Origin: an uncultured Cytophagales bacterium | Lineage (GTDB): Bacteria > Bacteroidota > Bacteroidia > Cytophagales > UBA9547 | Reading direction: 5' to 3' | Assembly: GCA_945957555.1 (NCBI GenBank) | Contig: CAMFLX010000011.1 | Location: 1 to 64,000, forward strand | Length of the DNA stretch: 64,000 bases | Shown: positions 53,260-62,370 of the stretch, in pieces | How positions within the stretch are numbered: the first letter of the stretch is position 1 | Layout of the letters: every line of letters starts with the position of its first letter | Notes under the pieces: model-generated | What the model was told of the DNA's origin: nothing | Seen by the model: only the letters and a program-made list of their open reading frames with translations | Databases searched by the model: none | Made by a program: the position numbers and the translations under genes

Positions 53260-54555
53260 ATGCAAGTATTCAAAATTACCCTACTTCCCCGAAATCCTTT
53301 GATGGATGCCATCAAGGGTTTTGCACTGATCGGTATAGTGATGATAAATGCTATGACGCATTTTAACTTTTCTACTTCTCCAGAACAAGGTCTTTTATTT
53401 TCAAGCCAGATGGACCAGCGCGTGATGTACTGGACCACACAACTTATCGGAGGCAAAGCCTACGCAATATTTGCGCTCACGTTTGGCTGGAGCACCTACA
53501 TACAATACGCGAGGTCAAGGTCTATGCCCAAAACCTTTGTGCCTTACTTGTTGCGGCGAATGTGCATCTTGGCTTTAGCAAGCCTACTGTTTTCGCTCTT
53601 GTTCAAAGAAGATCTTTTGTACCTCTATACCCTAGCGGCCATCCCACTCTTGTTGCTCACAAATTGGCCTACTAAGGCACTATTAGCTTTAGCACTCGTA
53701 CTCATGCTCCAAATCCCTCTACTCTGTCGCTTAGCCATTGCCTTTCTTTACCCAAGCCTTGAAGCCGTAAACACTACAGGGCAAGACTTGGAAGCCACCA
53801 TGAACCTCATCTATGCAAAGGGGAGTCTCGGCGATGTTCTTGGTTTCAACTTTTGGCAAGGTCGCAGTCTGGTTTGGACCTCGCTACTGAACACCGGCAA
53901 GTACATGCAGCTTTTGGGGTTTTTGATCTTGGGTGTATATCTCGGCAAGTGTAGGTATTTCGACCGTATAGAAACACATCAGACTTTGATCTATAAACTG
54001 CTGTTCGCAAGTATCGTCATGGTTTTGGTTTTACACAGTATCAGTGCTTGGGTAGTGGCTTTGTTATGGAACGAAAAACAGCAAGAACTCCTCAGTACAC
54101 TGCTGCTTTCATACAGAGATTTTGCCCATATCTTGTTGACGATCTCCGCACTTGTGCTGGTTTATATCAAAACCAAAACTTTCAAGGCATGGGGCATGCT
54201 GGCTGACTATGGAAGGTTCAGCCTCAGCCACTATCTGAGCCACATATTTGTGGGCATCGTGTTCTTTTTCGGCTTTGGTTTTGGCATGTACAGATACATG
54301 GGGGCAAACCTCAGCCTCGCCTATGCTTTGGTTTGTATCGCCATGCAAATGGGTCTAGGCGTCTATTGGTCGCGATACATTTACTATGGCCCCATAGAGT
54401 ATGTTTGGAGAGCCCTGAGCTACTACAGTTTTGCGGTTCCCTTTCTAAAGGTACCCAAGGAGTCCAGCATGAAGTATAAAGACGACAAAATCGCCCTCCT
54501 AGAGATGCAGATCGCCTTGCTGAAAGAACGTGTGGGGGCAGTGGAAGAGAGGTGA
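53260..54555 (+). CDS. DUF418-type membrane protein
   Basis: The 431-residue protein has about ten hydrophobic segments. Near the start is RNPLMDAIKGFALIGIVMINAM, and near the end GRFSLSHYLSHIFVGIVFFF plus YYGPIEYVWRALSYYSF, the DUF418 family signature (typically GPLEWLWR). The C-terminal 35 residues are a soluble coiled tail (DDKIALLEMQIALLKERVGAVEE) beyond the usual family end. DUF418 proteins are predicted membrane proteins related to acyltransferase-3 folds, with unknown reactions. It begins 227 bases after the phosphatase operon terminator and probably has its own promoter. The function is unknown. Confidence 0.85.
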   Translation: MQVFKITLLPRNPLMDAIKGFALIGIVMINAMTHFNFSTSPEQGLLFSSQMDQRVMYWTTQLIGGKAYAIFALTFGWSTYIQYARSRSMPKTFVPYLLRRMCILALASLLFSLLFKEDLLYLYTLAAIPLLLLTNWPTKALLALALVLMLQIPLLCRLAIAFLYPSLEAVNTTGQDLEATMNLIYAKGSLGDVLGFNFWQGRSLVWTSLLNTGKYMQLLGFLILGVYLGKCRYFDRIETHQTLIYKLLFASIVMVLVLHSISAWVVALLWNEKQQELLSTLLLSYRDFAHILLTISALVLVYIKTKTFKAWGMLADYGRFSLSHYLSHIFVGIVFFFGFGFGMYRYMGANLSLAYALVCIAMQMGLGVYWSRYIYYGPIEYVWRALSYYSFAVPFLKVPKESSMKYKDDKIALLEMQIALLKERVGAVEER

Positions 54556-54702
54556 GGCGCTTATGCCAAACCCCTTGAATCCTTCCCGCTTGTCGGTAAT
54601 GGTCTGTCCATCGGTGTGCCAAAACCTATTGCACCCTGTCTCTGAGATAGGTTGGTCTTCATCTATAAATTTCAAAAACCTGGCTTCCAAAAAATTTAGC
54701 AC
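54499..54702 (-). pseudogene. Likely downstream part of a frameshifted gene
   Basis: The minus-strand frame continues from a TAG at about 54743 with CEPISKQDDEVLNFLEARFLKFIDEDQ. It has no ATG, only a GTG at 54702. It overlaps the 3' end of the DUF418 gene by 57 bases. Deleting one T of the TTTT run near 54740 would fuse it to the 56-residue ORF upstream, giving about 137 residues. A single-base frameshift, real or from a base-calling error, is therefore a good explanation. Composition (acidic, aromatic residues) is continuous across the joint. Confidence 0.45.
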
Positions 54703-54736
54703 CTCATCATCCTGTTTACTGATGGGTTCACACTTC

Positions 54737-54907
54737 TTAAAATGCTAAAAGTATTTCTTGGTGGTTCTGTATAAACATCTTTAGTTCTTCCTCGGACATT
54801 ATCTTGAAGGCACTCTGTTTTATTTCGTCAATGATTTCTCCTACTGCTGTAACCTCACCTTCATAGTTGTTGACAATATAGTCGGATTTTTGCAAATGGC
54901 ATTTCAT
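54737..54907 (-). CDS. Small ORF, perhaps N-terminal part of a broken gene
   Basis: A 56-codon ORF begins at ATG 54907 and ends at TAA 54737. The peptide begins MKCHLQKSDYIVNNYEGEVTAVGEII and continues into an acidic helix (IMSEEELKMFIQNHQEIL). It is soluble with no signal peptide. No family is recognised. Upstream, 54908-54950 is A+T-rich and could hold its promoter. See the overlapping second-frame segment at 54499-54702 for a frameshift explanation. Base use fits coding DNA better than the following spacer. Confidence 0.5.
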   Translation of the reverse strand: MKCHLQKSDYIVNNYEGEVTAVGEIIDEIKQSAFKIMSEEELKMFIQNHQEILLAF

Positions 54908-55119
54908 GTTATTACATCAATTGTCAGGTGATCGATCTTTACGGTTTTTTAGAAAGAATACGCTAATAGATGTTTAAATATCATTTTTGGTATGATCAAA
55001 TTTACTCATATTATTCAAATTTTAATAACGCTAAAATACCAAGAGTGGGTATGAATGGTTTTATGTAAAATCTGCAGAAATTATGCAGAAGGTCAATAAA
55101 CTATAATTGATTCACTTGG

Positions 55120-55127
55120 TATCTTTG
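55120..55127 (+). promoter_or_regulatory. Bacteroidota -7 box (TATCTTTG)
   Basis: TATCTTTG fits TAnnTTTG perfectly and lies 36 bases before the small ORF at 55163. The TTGA at about 55108 is too close for a -33 box. The same octamer precedes the urea cluster at 19959. Confidence 0.55.
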
Positions 55128-55162
55128 TGTTATATTATTAGCAAAATACTAAATCAATTGGT

Positions 55163-55261
55163 ATGAAAAAAAGCAAAACACCACAAATCATCATAGATGA
55201 TACTAGAGATTATATTTTGGGCGAGTTCCCCTCGTTGAAACATATTTTGATTTTAAGATGA
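55163..55261 (+). CDS. Candidate 32-residue peptide
   Basis: The ORF ATG 55163 to TGA 55261 encodes a 32-residue peptide starting MKKSKTPQIIIDDTRDYILG. A Lys-rich beginning is followed by an acidic IDDTRD and a hydrophobic LKHILILR end. It is preceded by a consensus promoter 36 bases upstream. Its TGA overlaps the ATG of the next ORF (ATGA), and a terminator lies 19 bases beyond that second ORF. This compact arrangement argues for a real small transcript. I do not recognise the peptide. Confidence 0.45.
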   Translation: MKKSKTPQIIIDDTRDYILGEFPSLKHILILR

Positions 55262-55338
55262 CTTCTGAAAAAAATCATATAACAGTTACATTATCAAACA
55301 TGCGCGAGTCAAAGATTCATGGTATTAGGTTAGTTTAG
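55258..55338 (+). CDS. Candidate 26-residue peptide overlapping the previous ORF
   Basis: ATG 55258 shares an ATGA with the previous stop codon, a sign of translational coupling. The 26-residue peptide begins MTSEKNHITVTLSNMRESK, and TAG is at 55336. Then come a short T-rich stretch and a terminator hairpin. No family is recognised. Confidence 0.35.
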   Translation: MTSEKNHITVTLSNMRESKIHGIRLV

Positions 55339-55356
55339 GGTTTAAGCTTGCAAAGG

Positions 55357-55386
55357 CACGGGCTTTGCCCGTGTTCTTTGTTTTTA
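55357..55386 (+). terminator. Terminator of the two-peptide unit
   Basis: CACGGGC (55357-55363) and GCCCGTG (55367-55373) pair around TTT and are followed by TTCTTTGTTTTT. It gives the small unit a clear 3' end and separates it from the large gene at 55528. Confidence 0.85.
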
Positions 55387-55527
55387 AAGCTATCGCACCT
55401 TAAATTATCATCTCGCAGACAGAACCAGAAAAACTATAGGTATTATTTACTATTGTTATATTAAATAATTAATTTTGGAGTCCATTTACTAATAAAACAA
55501 AGGTATAAGCCTACTGATCACTAGAAA

Positions 55528-58500
55528 ATGCTAAGGATACTAATTACGCTATTGATTTGCTCTTTTACGGGGCTTTTTTCTCAAGTCTACCCCGTCCAGC
55601 TTAATGTCAATGTACCTCCACCACACAGTACCTACCTTTCAGACTATTTTGGAGCAGGCAGTTCCAAGATCATCACGACCCTGAACTTTAACGATCTTAC
55701 CGAATCCAGTCTCAACATAAGGTTTCGGGTCACTTTAGAAGGCAATGGCATCAAGTTGCAGAGCAATCCCAACATGGCCTTCAGGCCTTATACCATTGTA
55801 ACAGGGGTACAAACTATTCCCAACGACATCATCGCCGAATACTTCAACAACACCAATACTACCTACTCAGGTATCAGCGCCGCAGAACTCAACAAGAACA
55901 ACAACAGATTACCTGAAGGCGGCTATAACCTTTGCATAGAGGTCTTGGAGCACCAATCGGGCAAGGTCGTTTCCAACAAAGCCTGTACCTACATCTTCAT
56001 GCAGCTCAGTGATGAACCATCCTTGCTTTTCCCAGCCTGTGGTACCGTGATCACGCAAACCGAAATTCAGAACATCAAGTTTCAATGGCAGCCCTCCAAT
56101 GCTACAGGTAGTGGTTCCCCATTAGAATACCAGTTGAGCCTTTACGAGGTCACCGACAGAAATACAAGCCCACAATTCGCCATCCAGAATAACAAAGCTC
56201 AGCTCATTTACACCAGCGATTGGCAAGCCAATACCGACTTGCTGTATGGAATGTCAGAACCGATCTTGAGCCAGGGCAAAGCCTACACCTTTAGGGTACA
56301 GGCGAGGTTTCAGGATGGCAAAGCTCTGAAGAACAACGGCTATTCAGAGCCCTGTTACCTATACTTTGGCTATCCCACAGGCGGTGTGATCCCGCTCAAA
56401 CAACCTTTGGACAATGCTAGCTTCAAAGACACCGATCCCTTGGTTTTTGCTTGGTACAAACAAAACAACCTGCTCTTAGGACAAACGGTGAGCTATAAGG
56501 TGAATGTCTATAAACTCAATACAGACCAGTCCAAGGAAGAAGCTGTCATTAACAATCCTGTTTTCTACAGCCAGACTTATCCAACATCTGTGCCCTCGTC
56601 GGAATATCAGACATTGCTTCAAACCAAACTCGACAAAAAATCCAGCTATGTATGGCAGGTGCAAAGTTATACGGGAACTTTATTGACCGCTGAAAGTCAA
56701 GTCAGGACGTTTTCAGGTCCCGCCCTGATCGAATCCTTTCAAGCAGGAGAATATACCGTGTTTGTGGAAACGACCAGTAATGCAGACCTCAGCAGTCTGT
56801 CGGGTACGGGTTTCTTTAAGGTAGACAGTACGGGTAAGACCCAAAAGATCAATTTCAGCAACCTACAGATCAATATGGTGGCGGGTAACTTTGTCTTGGA
56901 GTCAGGCAACATCATTGGCGATCTTACGGATACGAGTTTACTGCGACTGAGCCCTTTGGAAAGTACCAACGGCTACGCCTACTTTCACCCCTCTAAATAC
57001 CATATCCACAGGGATGGGATCAAACTCTATGGACAAGTGACTTGGGCCTTGCCACATGCTACCGAAGAACTCGCCATCGCACAAGTCAAGAGTGTATACA
57101 CTTGGCTGGACTACAACCGCTATAAAGTCTCAGGGACGCTTAACTTTGCAGACAACAATACCTTCAAGCTCTTGGAACCTGCTGGATTCAGGTTTGACTT
57201 AGACCCATTATCCACCTTCTCGGTATTCCTCAATAAATACAGCATGGCCATTCACGGCAATGTAGCCTTACCCAAACTGATCAAAAACACCATCACTACG
57301 GCTACAGAGGTAAAATTGCCCTTCTCTGATGCGAGTCAACTGTACTACTTCAAGAACCTCTACAGAAAACCGACAGACAGGGTTTTGCCCGTAAGTAACC
57401 TTGGATTGCACATTATTCCACAAGAATACATTTTTGACTTCAGCGAAAAACAGTCCCCACTCAAACTCAAATCGGATCTTTCGTGGAAGGGCGTTTATCT
57501 CGAGAAATCAGACATCGTCTTCCTTAAGGAATTTGATGCGCACACACAGATGTTCTTTGACATAGAGAGCAAATACAATCTGGTCTTGGTAGAAAACGAT
57601 ACGATCTACAACCACATCGACGCTGACGGGCTCACCTTTACTTTCAACAGGTTTTTCAAACAAGGTTATACCGTCAAGGTCAATACCTTTCCAGCTTTCC
57701 TAACTGACTTTAGAATCGATATTGTCAAAAACACGCTCAACGAGAGCCATTTGAATGGGGAGCTTTTTGTACCCTTTGTAAGTACCAGTCAAAAGTTTAA
57801 GTTCATCTGTCCCGTAACGACCGCAGGCATTCGTCCTGGCTATCTGGATGGTCTTGATCATTTGGAGTTTGTGTTCAACCCCAACAAAGACCGAGAAAAA
57901 CTCAATTTCAAGATTGGCAAGGCTGTTTTTGCCAACCAAGAGCGCATTGATATGAGTTTTGAACTCAAGTGGCCGTACCTGAACATGGATTTGGGCAATA
58001 TCAATGGCTTTGCGATCTGGGGTAATTACAAGATTGGTTTTTATAGCCCCAACGGGACCAGATTGTTGGAGCAACAAGCCGCGGGCAAATACGAAGACTT
58101 TGAATACACAGCCTCCAAGATAGGTGCAGGAAGAAATGCAGGGGCTTATTCTATTGGCATAGGTGGTGCCATTTCTATCAGTAGCGACATCGCTGGTGAA
58201 AAAGGAGCACCAGAAGTCAACATCTACAGTATCTTGCCCAATAGCATGCTGCCTGTAGAGCCAGAGATTTTGCAAGGGGATGGGCAAAGTTTGCCATCGG
58301 CCACAACCAACTCTTCAGATGGTCTCGAAGGCCTTTCCTTGACCCAGAAAAGGGACATTGCCACACAAGCACTCGAAAAGGAGTACAAAGCCAGTGTGCA
58401 GACCTTAGCGAGCTTTGACACGCCCGCTGATCAGGTACTAAGTCTACCACAGATACCAAGCGACCAGACCCTACAGATTCCCGTTGCCGAGATCAAGGAT

Positions 58501-60519
58501 ACCACCAAGCTAGGCCAAGCCGAGCTTGTGAAAGGCGGTCTGCGCGCCAAGCTCTCCGATAAGGAATACCATGTGGTGGAGCAGTTTGTGGACGAGTTCA
58601 TCAAATTGGGCTATGGCATTATCGGCCAGAAACTCACGAAGGCTACGGGCAAGGTCACCGCCAAGGTGGATTCTGTCTGCAACAAGGGCTTGGGGATTGC
58701 CAATAGGTACATAGACCAAAAGACCCATAAATTGCTCGATTCCCTCGCGATGAAAGCCCTGTCTAGCTTCAAGAACAAGGAGTCTTTCGACCCTACGGAA
58801 CTGGTATTACGGATCTCGGATACTATTGCTGCTGAGATTGCTCGGGAAATCAAGAGGAGTATCAAGGCCTCTGTAGACAAGAATGTACGTAACCCCATCA
58901 AAGATATTATTGCGGTAAAGATTGTCGACAGTCTCAATACCTTCATTGTCCGTTTTCTGCAAACCTCCGCCCATAAACTCATGAACGATGAGGTGACTGG
59001 TCAACAGATCGTTCAAAACTTCAAGGATGAACTGCCCAAACAGCTTGAAAAGTCATTGAAAGCCATTTTGTCCTTCATCAAGCCAAAGCACTTGGCCAAG
59101 ACTTGTGAAAAGACCTGTGTGGATGCCATCAAGGGCATTGACATGGGCAGAGTAGCCAGTAGGTTGACCAATGGGCTCATTTCGGGGTCTACCAAGGACC
59201 TCAAAAAAGCGTGGGAAGACCTAACCGAGGGACAGGTCAACAACTTAGTCTACGGAGCCATGGCTAAGACACCCGTGCTCAACGCCATCGCAGGCCCTAC
59301 GGTACAACTCAATTTCAACAACCTAGGTGAAAAAATTAAGAAAGGTGATGTGGGTGGTATCGTGAGCATAGACCCCACCAATATCTCTGTCAATACCAAG
59401 TTCGTTTCCTTTAGCGGTGTACTCAAAAATGAGAAAAACGATGTGTATGGCAACGTATGGCGGGCCGATGTGATGGTGCAGATCAAGAGACCCAAGCCCT
59501 TTAGTGTGGAGGCGATCTATCTCAGTGGCAAAAAGAACGGTAGGGATTACTGGTTCTGTCAGGTTTCCCCTGGGGACGACAAGGCCAAGAAGGCGGGGGG
59601 CAAAATGTCTAAGGAACCTAAGGTGTTTACCACACCTGCCACCATCGGGCCGATACAATTGGTGGCAGGTACAGGCCGTGTGTACAAACACATGAAGGAA
59701 ATAGACAGGGGGACGAACATCGTACCTGATTCGTTGACCGATTTTGGGGCGTATCTGAGTCTGGTGGCCTTCGATAGCCAGAACAAAGGGAAAACGTTGA
59801 GGATTGCCCTTGAAGCAGAGTTCATTTTGTCTGAAGACGACAACTATACGGTTGATTTTGAGGGCAACGTACAGATCATGAGTACCGTTGTGGCCTACAA
59901 CAAGATAGACCCCAATGCGACGATCAAAGGGGCGGTTTCCATTTACTACAGTTCGGCGGAGAGCCATTTGATCGTCAATGGCTCCATAGAGATGATCAAG
60001 CCTGGCTCTTTGTGTGCTTCTGCATGGATCCGCTATGAGTCTAAGCCCGGTTTTTTCTCGATCGACATAGGCAACAGGATGAATCCAATAAAGATCGTGA
60101 TGGCCTGCAACAGTTGGGGAGGCTTGGGCTTCTTCCATCTGGACAATCAGGATATTGCGATTGGGGTGGGCATTGGCTATTACGTGAACGCAAAGGCAGG
60201 CTTTGACTTGGGCGTGGTCTCGGGTGCGGTAGGTGTGAATGCGGGGATAGAACTCATGGTGGATGCCAAGGCACAACACAGTCCAACTTTTGTGCTACAG
60301 GAACTCGGGATCTGGGCACATGGCTTTGTGGATATCTACATAGACTATGCCACGGCTGTCAAGTCTGGACATATTACCCTAATCTCCATAGATGTGGTAT
60401 TGGAAGGTAGGGTCAAGTTCAATCCCAAACCAGCCATGTTGACGGGTCTGGCCAAAGGCAGGGCTTGTTTTTTGAGTTGGTGTGTGGGCTTTGAGGCAGG
60501 GTTTGAGAAGGCGGTTTGA
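55528..60519 (+). CDS. Giant secreted Bacteroidota surface protein
   Basis: The 1663-residue protein has a signal peptide (MLRILITLLICSFTGLFSQ). Residues 20-180 (VYPVQLNVNVPPPHSTYLSDYFGAGSSKIITTLNFNDL and GNGIKLQSNPN) resemble the N-terminus of large Bacteroidota surface proteins with fibronectin-III-like repeats. Two or three Ig/FN3-like modules follow (190-400: PACGTVITQ...FQWQPSNATGS, and PLDNASFKDTDPLVFAWYKQ). Residues about 400-900 form a long beta-rich region. Residues 1000-1250 are helical and Lys-rich (SVDKNVRNPIKDIIAVKIVDSLN). The last 400 residues are again beta-rich, ending FEAGFEKAV without a recognisable sorting domain. Export may therefore use another route, or a partner. It leads a three-gene surface cluster. 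Its ligand is unknown. Confidence 0.8.
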   Translation: MLRILITLLICSFTGLFSQVYPVQLNVNVPPPHSTYLSDYFGAGSSKIITTLNFNDLTESSLNIRFRVTLEGNGIKLQSNPNMAFRPYTIVTGVQTIPNDIIAEYFNNTNTTYSGISAAELNKNNNRLPEGGYNLCIEVLEHQSGKVVSNKACTYIFMQLSDEPSLLFPACGTVITQTEIQNIKFQWQPSNATGSGSPLEYQLSLYEVTDRNTSPQFAIQNNKAQLIYTSDWQANTDLLYGMSEPILSQGKAYTFRVQARFQDGKALKNNGYSEPCYLYFGYPTGGVIPLKQPLDNASFKDTDPLVFAWYKQNNLLLGQTVSYKVNVYKLNTDQSKEEAVINNPVFYSQTYPTSVPSSEYQTLLQTKLDKKSSYVWQVQSYTGTLLTAESQVRTFSGPALIESFQAGEYTVFVETTSNADLSSLSGTGFFKVDSTGKTQKINFSNLQINMVAGNFVLESGNIIGDLTDTSLLRLSPLESTNGYAYFHPSKYHIHRDGIKLYGQVTWALPHATEELAIAQVKSVYTWLDYNRYKVSGTLNFADNNTFKLLEPAGFRFDLDPLSTFSVFLNKYSMAIHGNVALPKLIKNTITTATEVKLPFSDASQLYYFKNLYRKPTDRVLPVSNLGLHIIPQEYIFDFSEKQSPLKLKSDLSWKGVYLEKSDIVFLKEFDAHTQMFFDIESKYNLVLVENDTIYNHIDADGLTFTFNRFFKQGYTVKVNTFPAFLTDFRIDIVKNTLNESHLNGELFVPFVSTSQKFKFICPVTTAGIRPGYLDGLDHLEFVFNPNKDREKLNFKIGKAVFANQERIDMSFELKWPYLNMDLGNINGFAIWGNYKIGFYSPNGTRLLEQQAAGKYEDFEYTASKIGAGRNAGAYSIGIGGAISISSDIAGEKGAPEVNIYSILPNSMLPVEPEILQGDGQSLPSATTNSSDGLEGLSLTQKRDIATQALEKEYKASVQTLASFDTPADQVLSLPQIPSDQTLQIPVAEIKDTTKLGQAELVKGGLRAKLSDKEYHVVEQFVDEFIKLGYGIIGQKLTKATGKVTAKVDSVCNKGLGIANRYIDQKTHKLLDSLAMKALSSFKNKESFDPTELVLRISDTIAAEIAREIKRSIKASVDKNVRNPIKDIIAVKIVDSLNTFIVRFLQTSAHKLMNDEVTGQQIVQNFKDELPKQLEKSLKAILSFIKPKHLAKTCEKTCVDAIKGIDMGRVASRLTNGLISGSTKDLKKAWEDLTEGQVNNLVYGAMAKTPVLNAIAGPTVQLNFNNLGEKIKKGDVGGIVSIDPTNISVNTKFVSFSGVLKNEKNDVYGNVWRADVMVQIKRPKPFSVEAIYLSGKKNGRDYWFCQVSPGDDKAKKAGGKMSKEPKVFTTPATIGPIQLVAGTGRVYKHMKEIDRGTNIVPDSLTDFGAYLSLVAFDSQNKGKTLRIALEAEFILSEDDNYTVDFEGNVQIMSTVVAYNKIDPNATIKGAVSIYYSSAESHLIVNGSIEMIKPGSLCASAWIRYESKPGFFSIDIGNRMNPIKIVMACNSWGGLGFFHLDNQDIAIGVGIGYYVNAKAGFDLGVVSGAVGVNAGIELMVDAKAQHSPTFVLQELGIWAHGFVDIYIDYATAVKSGHITLISIDVVLEGRVKFNPKPAMLTGLAKGRACFLSWCVGFEAGFEKAV

Positions 60520-60600
60520 TGATGAAGGACTTGACACGGAAAATGCACATGGCAATCCTATTGAACCTGAAAACACAGGAGTTTTTTCATCCTAAAAGAA

Positions 60601-60631
60601 GACCTATGAGGTTTTAAAAACCTCATAGGTC
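60601..60631. repeat. GACCTATGAGG palindrome
   Basis: GACCTATGAGGTTT (60601-60614) pairs with AAACCTCATAGGTC (60618-60631) around a 3-base loop. It lies between the giant gene and the next gene, and belongs to the same general type as the AACCTGTGAGGTTT repeats at 36761-36871. Confidence 0.7.
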
Positions 60632-60652
60632 TAGGACAAGAATATAAGAAAT

Positions 60653-62107
60653 ATGAAACTAAAGATACATATCACACTATTATTCAGTCTGGCAGGTATG
60701 GCACAAAACACCGTGCTTTATCAGTCCGCTGGCAATGTCATCACTGTTGGCAACAAAAGTACGCTGTACGTGAAGGGGACTTACGAAACATACGGCAAGA
60801 TCAACAATGGTAACAAGGTTTACATCACGGGCGACATCATCAACCACAGTCTGGAAGAGAAAGTCTTTGGTACTACGGGCACCGTATTCTTGACAGATTC
60901 AAAGGATCAAGAAATCAAGGGGGAACACAAAGTAGCCTTCAATAAATTGACATTGGACAAATCGAGTAATCAGGTCAATTTAAGGCAAAGTATTAGCATA
61001 GACTCTACTTTAAACCTGCTGAAAGGCAGCATTGACATCGACAGTAGCAACATTACCTTTAAGGATTATGTGGGCAAACTTGTCAATGAAACCAAAGATA
61101 ACCGTGTATATAGTAATAGCAGTGGTAGGTTGCTTGCCAAAGTCTTGTTGGATCCAAGCCAGAGCAATGTGAACCTCGCGGGTTTGGGCTTGTTTGTGGA
61201 GGCACCTGCTTTTTCAATGGGTTCGACTTATATAGAGCGAGGACATTATGCCATGGTGGATGCGGGCAAGGGTTCTATTAGACGGTTTTATAATTTTTAT
61301 CCTGCCATACCTGCCACCAATGTAGGAGACATCAAATCCGTAAAGATGGCGTATCATAATGATGAGGTGTTGGGCTTTGTAACTGATGAATCAGATTTGG
61401 AGCTTTTTCAAAAGGACAATTTCAAGGGTAATTGGCTGTCCAAGGGTGGATTGGCTGATATAGTGATGGACAGCCTCAGCAGTGATGCGGTTTATATCAT
61501 CCCTTCTACTTCCAATGTATTTACAGGTGCTACCGAAAACAAGGAAAGCTCTTGCGGTTCCAAAGACCCCAATTATGTCAATATCAAATATCTGGTGGCT
61601 TCGGAGGCTTTTGAGGGGGATACGGTGTACTTTGTAAACTTGTCTTCCAGTCAGCAAAAGATCAGCAAGAATGAGTGGGTGTTTGGGGATGGTTATGGAC
61701 AGGATAAAGAAGATGTGTCCCATATCTACGCTAAGGAAAACACGTATCAAACCTCATTGCGGGTTTCCAATGCGAACTGTAATAATTTCATGACCAAGAA
61801 TGTCACCATTAAGCCTAATGCTTTGCGTAAGGAATTGCAGGAGGTGGCTAGTAATATCTTCATTACGCCGATTGGCTATTATCCAAACCCGACCACGGAC
61901 TTTTTGTATTTCAATACCGAGCTCAATCAAAGCATGGTTTCTTCGCTTTCCTTGGTGGATCAGCAGGGGAAAAATCATTTTCACAAGGAGTATACCCAAG
62001 CGCAGATCAGGGAGGTGATGAACTTTTCGCAACTGGCTTCAGGGCTGTATTTGTTGAGGTTTGTGGTGTTGGAGAAGAGTTATACTTATAAGATTATTAA
62101 AGAGTGA
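60653..62107 (+). CDS. Surface protein with PKD and T9SS type A domains
   Basis: The 484-residue protein has a signal peptide (MKLKIHITLLFSLAGMAQN). Residues 20-300 form a beta-solenoid-like domain (NVITVGNKSTLYVKGTYETYGKINNGNKVYITGDIINH and KLTLDKSSNQVNLRQSISID). A PKD-type domain (about 305-395) carries the EWVFGDGYGQDKEDVSHIYAKENTYQ pattern. The type A sorting domain (about 405-484) has TPIGYYPNPTTDFLYFNTELNQ and SGLYLLRFVVLEKSYTYKIIKE. It should be exported by the type IX system and attached to the surface. It is transcribed with the giant gene upstream. A hairpin (60601-60631) separates them. Confidence 0.88.
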   Translation: MKLKIHITLLFSLAGMAQNTVLYQSAGNVITVGNKSTLYVKGTYETYGKINNGNKVYITGDIINHSLEEKVFGTTGTVFLTDSKDQEIKGEHKVAFNKLTLDKSSNQVNLRQSISIDSTLNLLKGSIDIDSSNITFKDYVGKLVNETKDNRVYSNSSGRLLAKVLLDPSQSNVNLAGLGLFVEAPAFSMGSTYIERGHYAMVDAGKGSIRRFYNFYPAIPATNVGDIKSVKMAYHNDEVLGFVTDESDLELFQKDNFKGNWLSKGGLADIVMDSLSSDAVYIIPSTSNVFTGATENKESSCGSKDPNYVNIKYLVASEAFEGDTVYFVNLSSSQQKISKNEWVFGDGYGQDKEDVSHIYAKENTYQTSLRVSNANCNNFMTKNVTIKPNALRKELQEVASNIFITPIGYYPNPTTDFLYFNTELNQSMVSSLSLVDQQGKNHFHKEYTQAQIREVMNFSQLASGLYLLRFVVLEKSYTYKIIKE

Positions 62108-62370
62108 AAAGGAGTCTTTTTACATATCATATAGACTTTAGTGGTTTGATAGGACTTCAATGTTCTTTACTTTTTGTCTTAACACAAAAAGTAACAAAAA
62201 AGTCAAGGCTCTCAAGAAAATTGGTGGTCTTCTTTCCCACGCACTTGCTGAAATCCTTGAATGACTTGGGCTTCGTACCTCGCCCTCGAACACAAGGATT
62301 TCTGAGCAACCTCGCTCAGAAGCCTCACCATTTTCTTGAAGGCCGATCCCTTCAAAGCAGTGTTCCCTTT
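62108..62370. repeat. Dispersed repeat-like segment with mini-ORFs
   Basis: The 263 bases between the PKD gene and the barrel gene have no fitting gene. The section 62160-62264 reads as a 34-codon ORF (MFFTFCLNTKSNKK...), and the opposite strand gives an 84-codon frame. I recall similar text (ACAAAAAGTAACAAAAAAGTC followed by a G+C-richer tail) as a multi-copy element in some Cytophagales genomes, but I cannot check this here. It abuts the start of the barrel gene. Confidence 0.4.

Noticed and set aside
59323-60279. Minus-strand frame of 318 codons inside the giant surface protein gene
   Set aside because: It is antisense to a continuous 1663-residue coding frame and is rich in His and Arg, as expected for a shadow of Gly/Asp/Val-rich codons.
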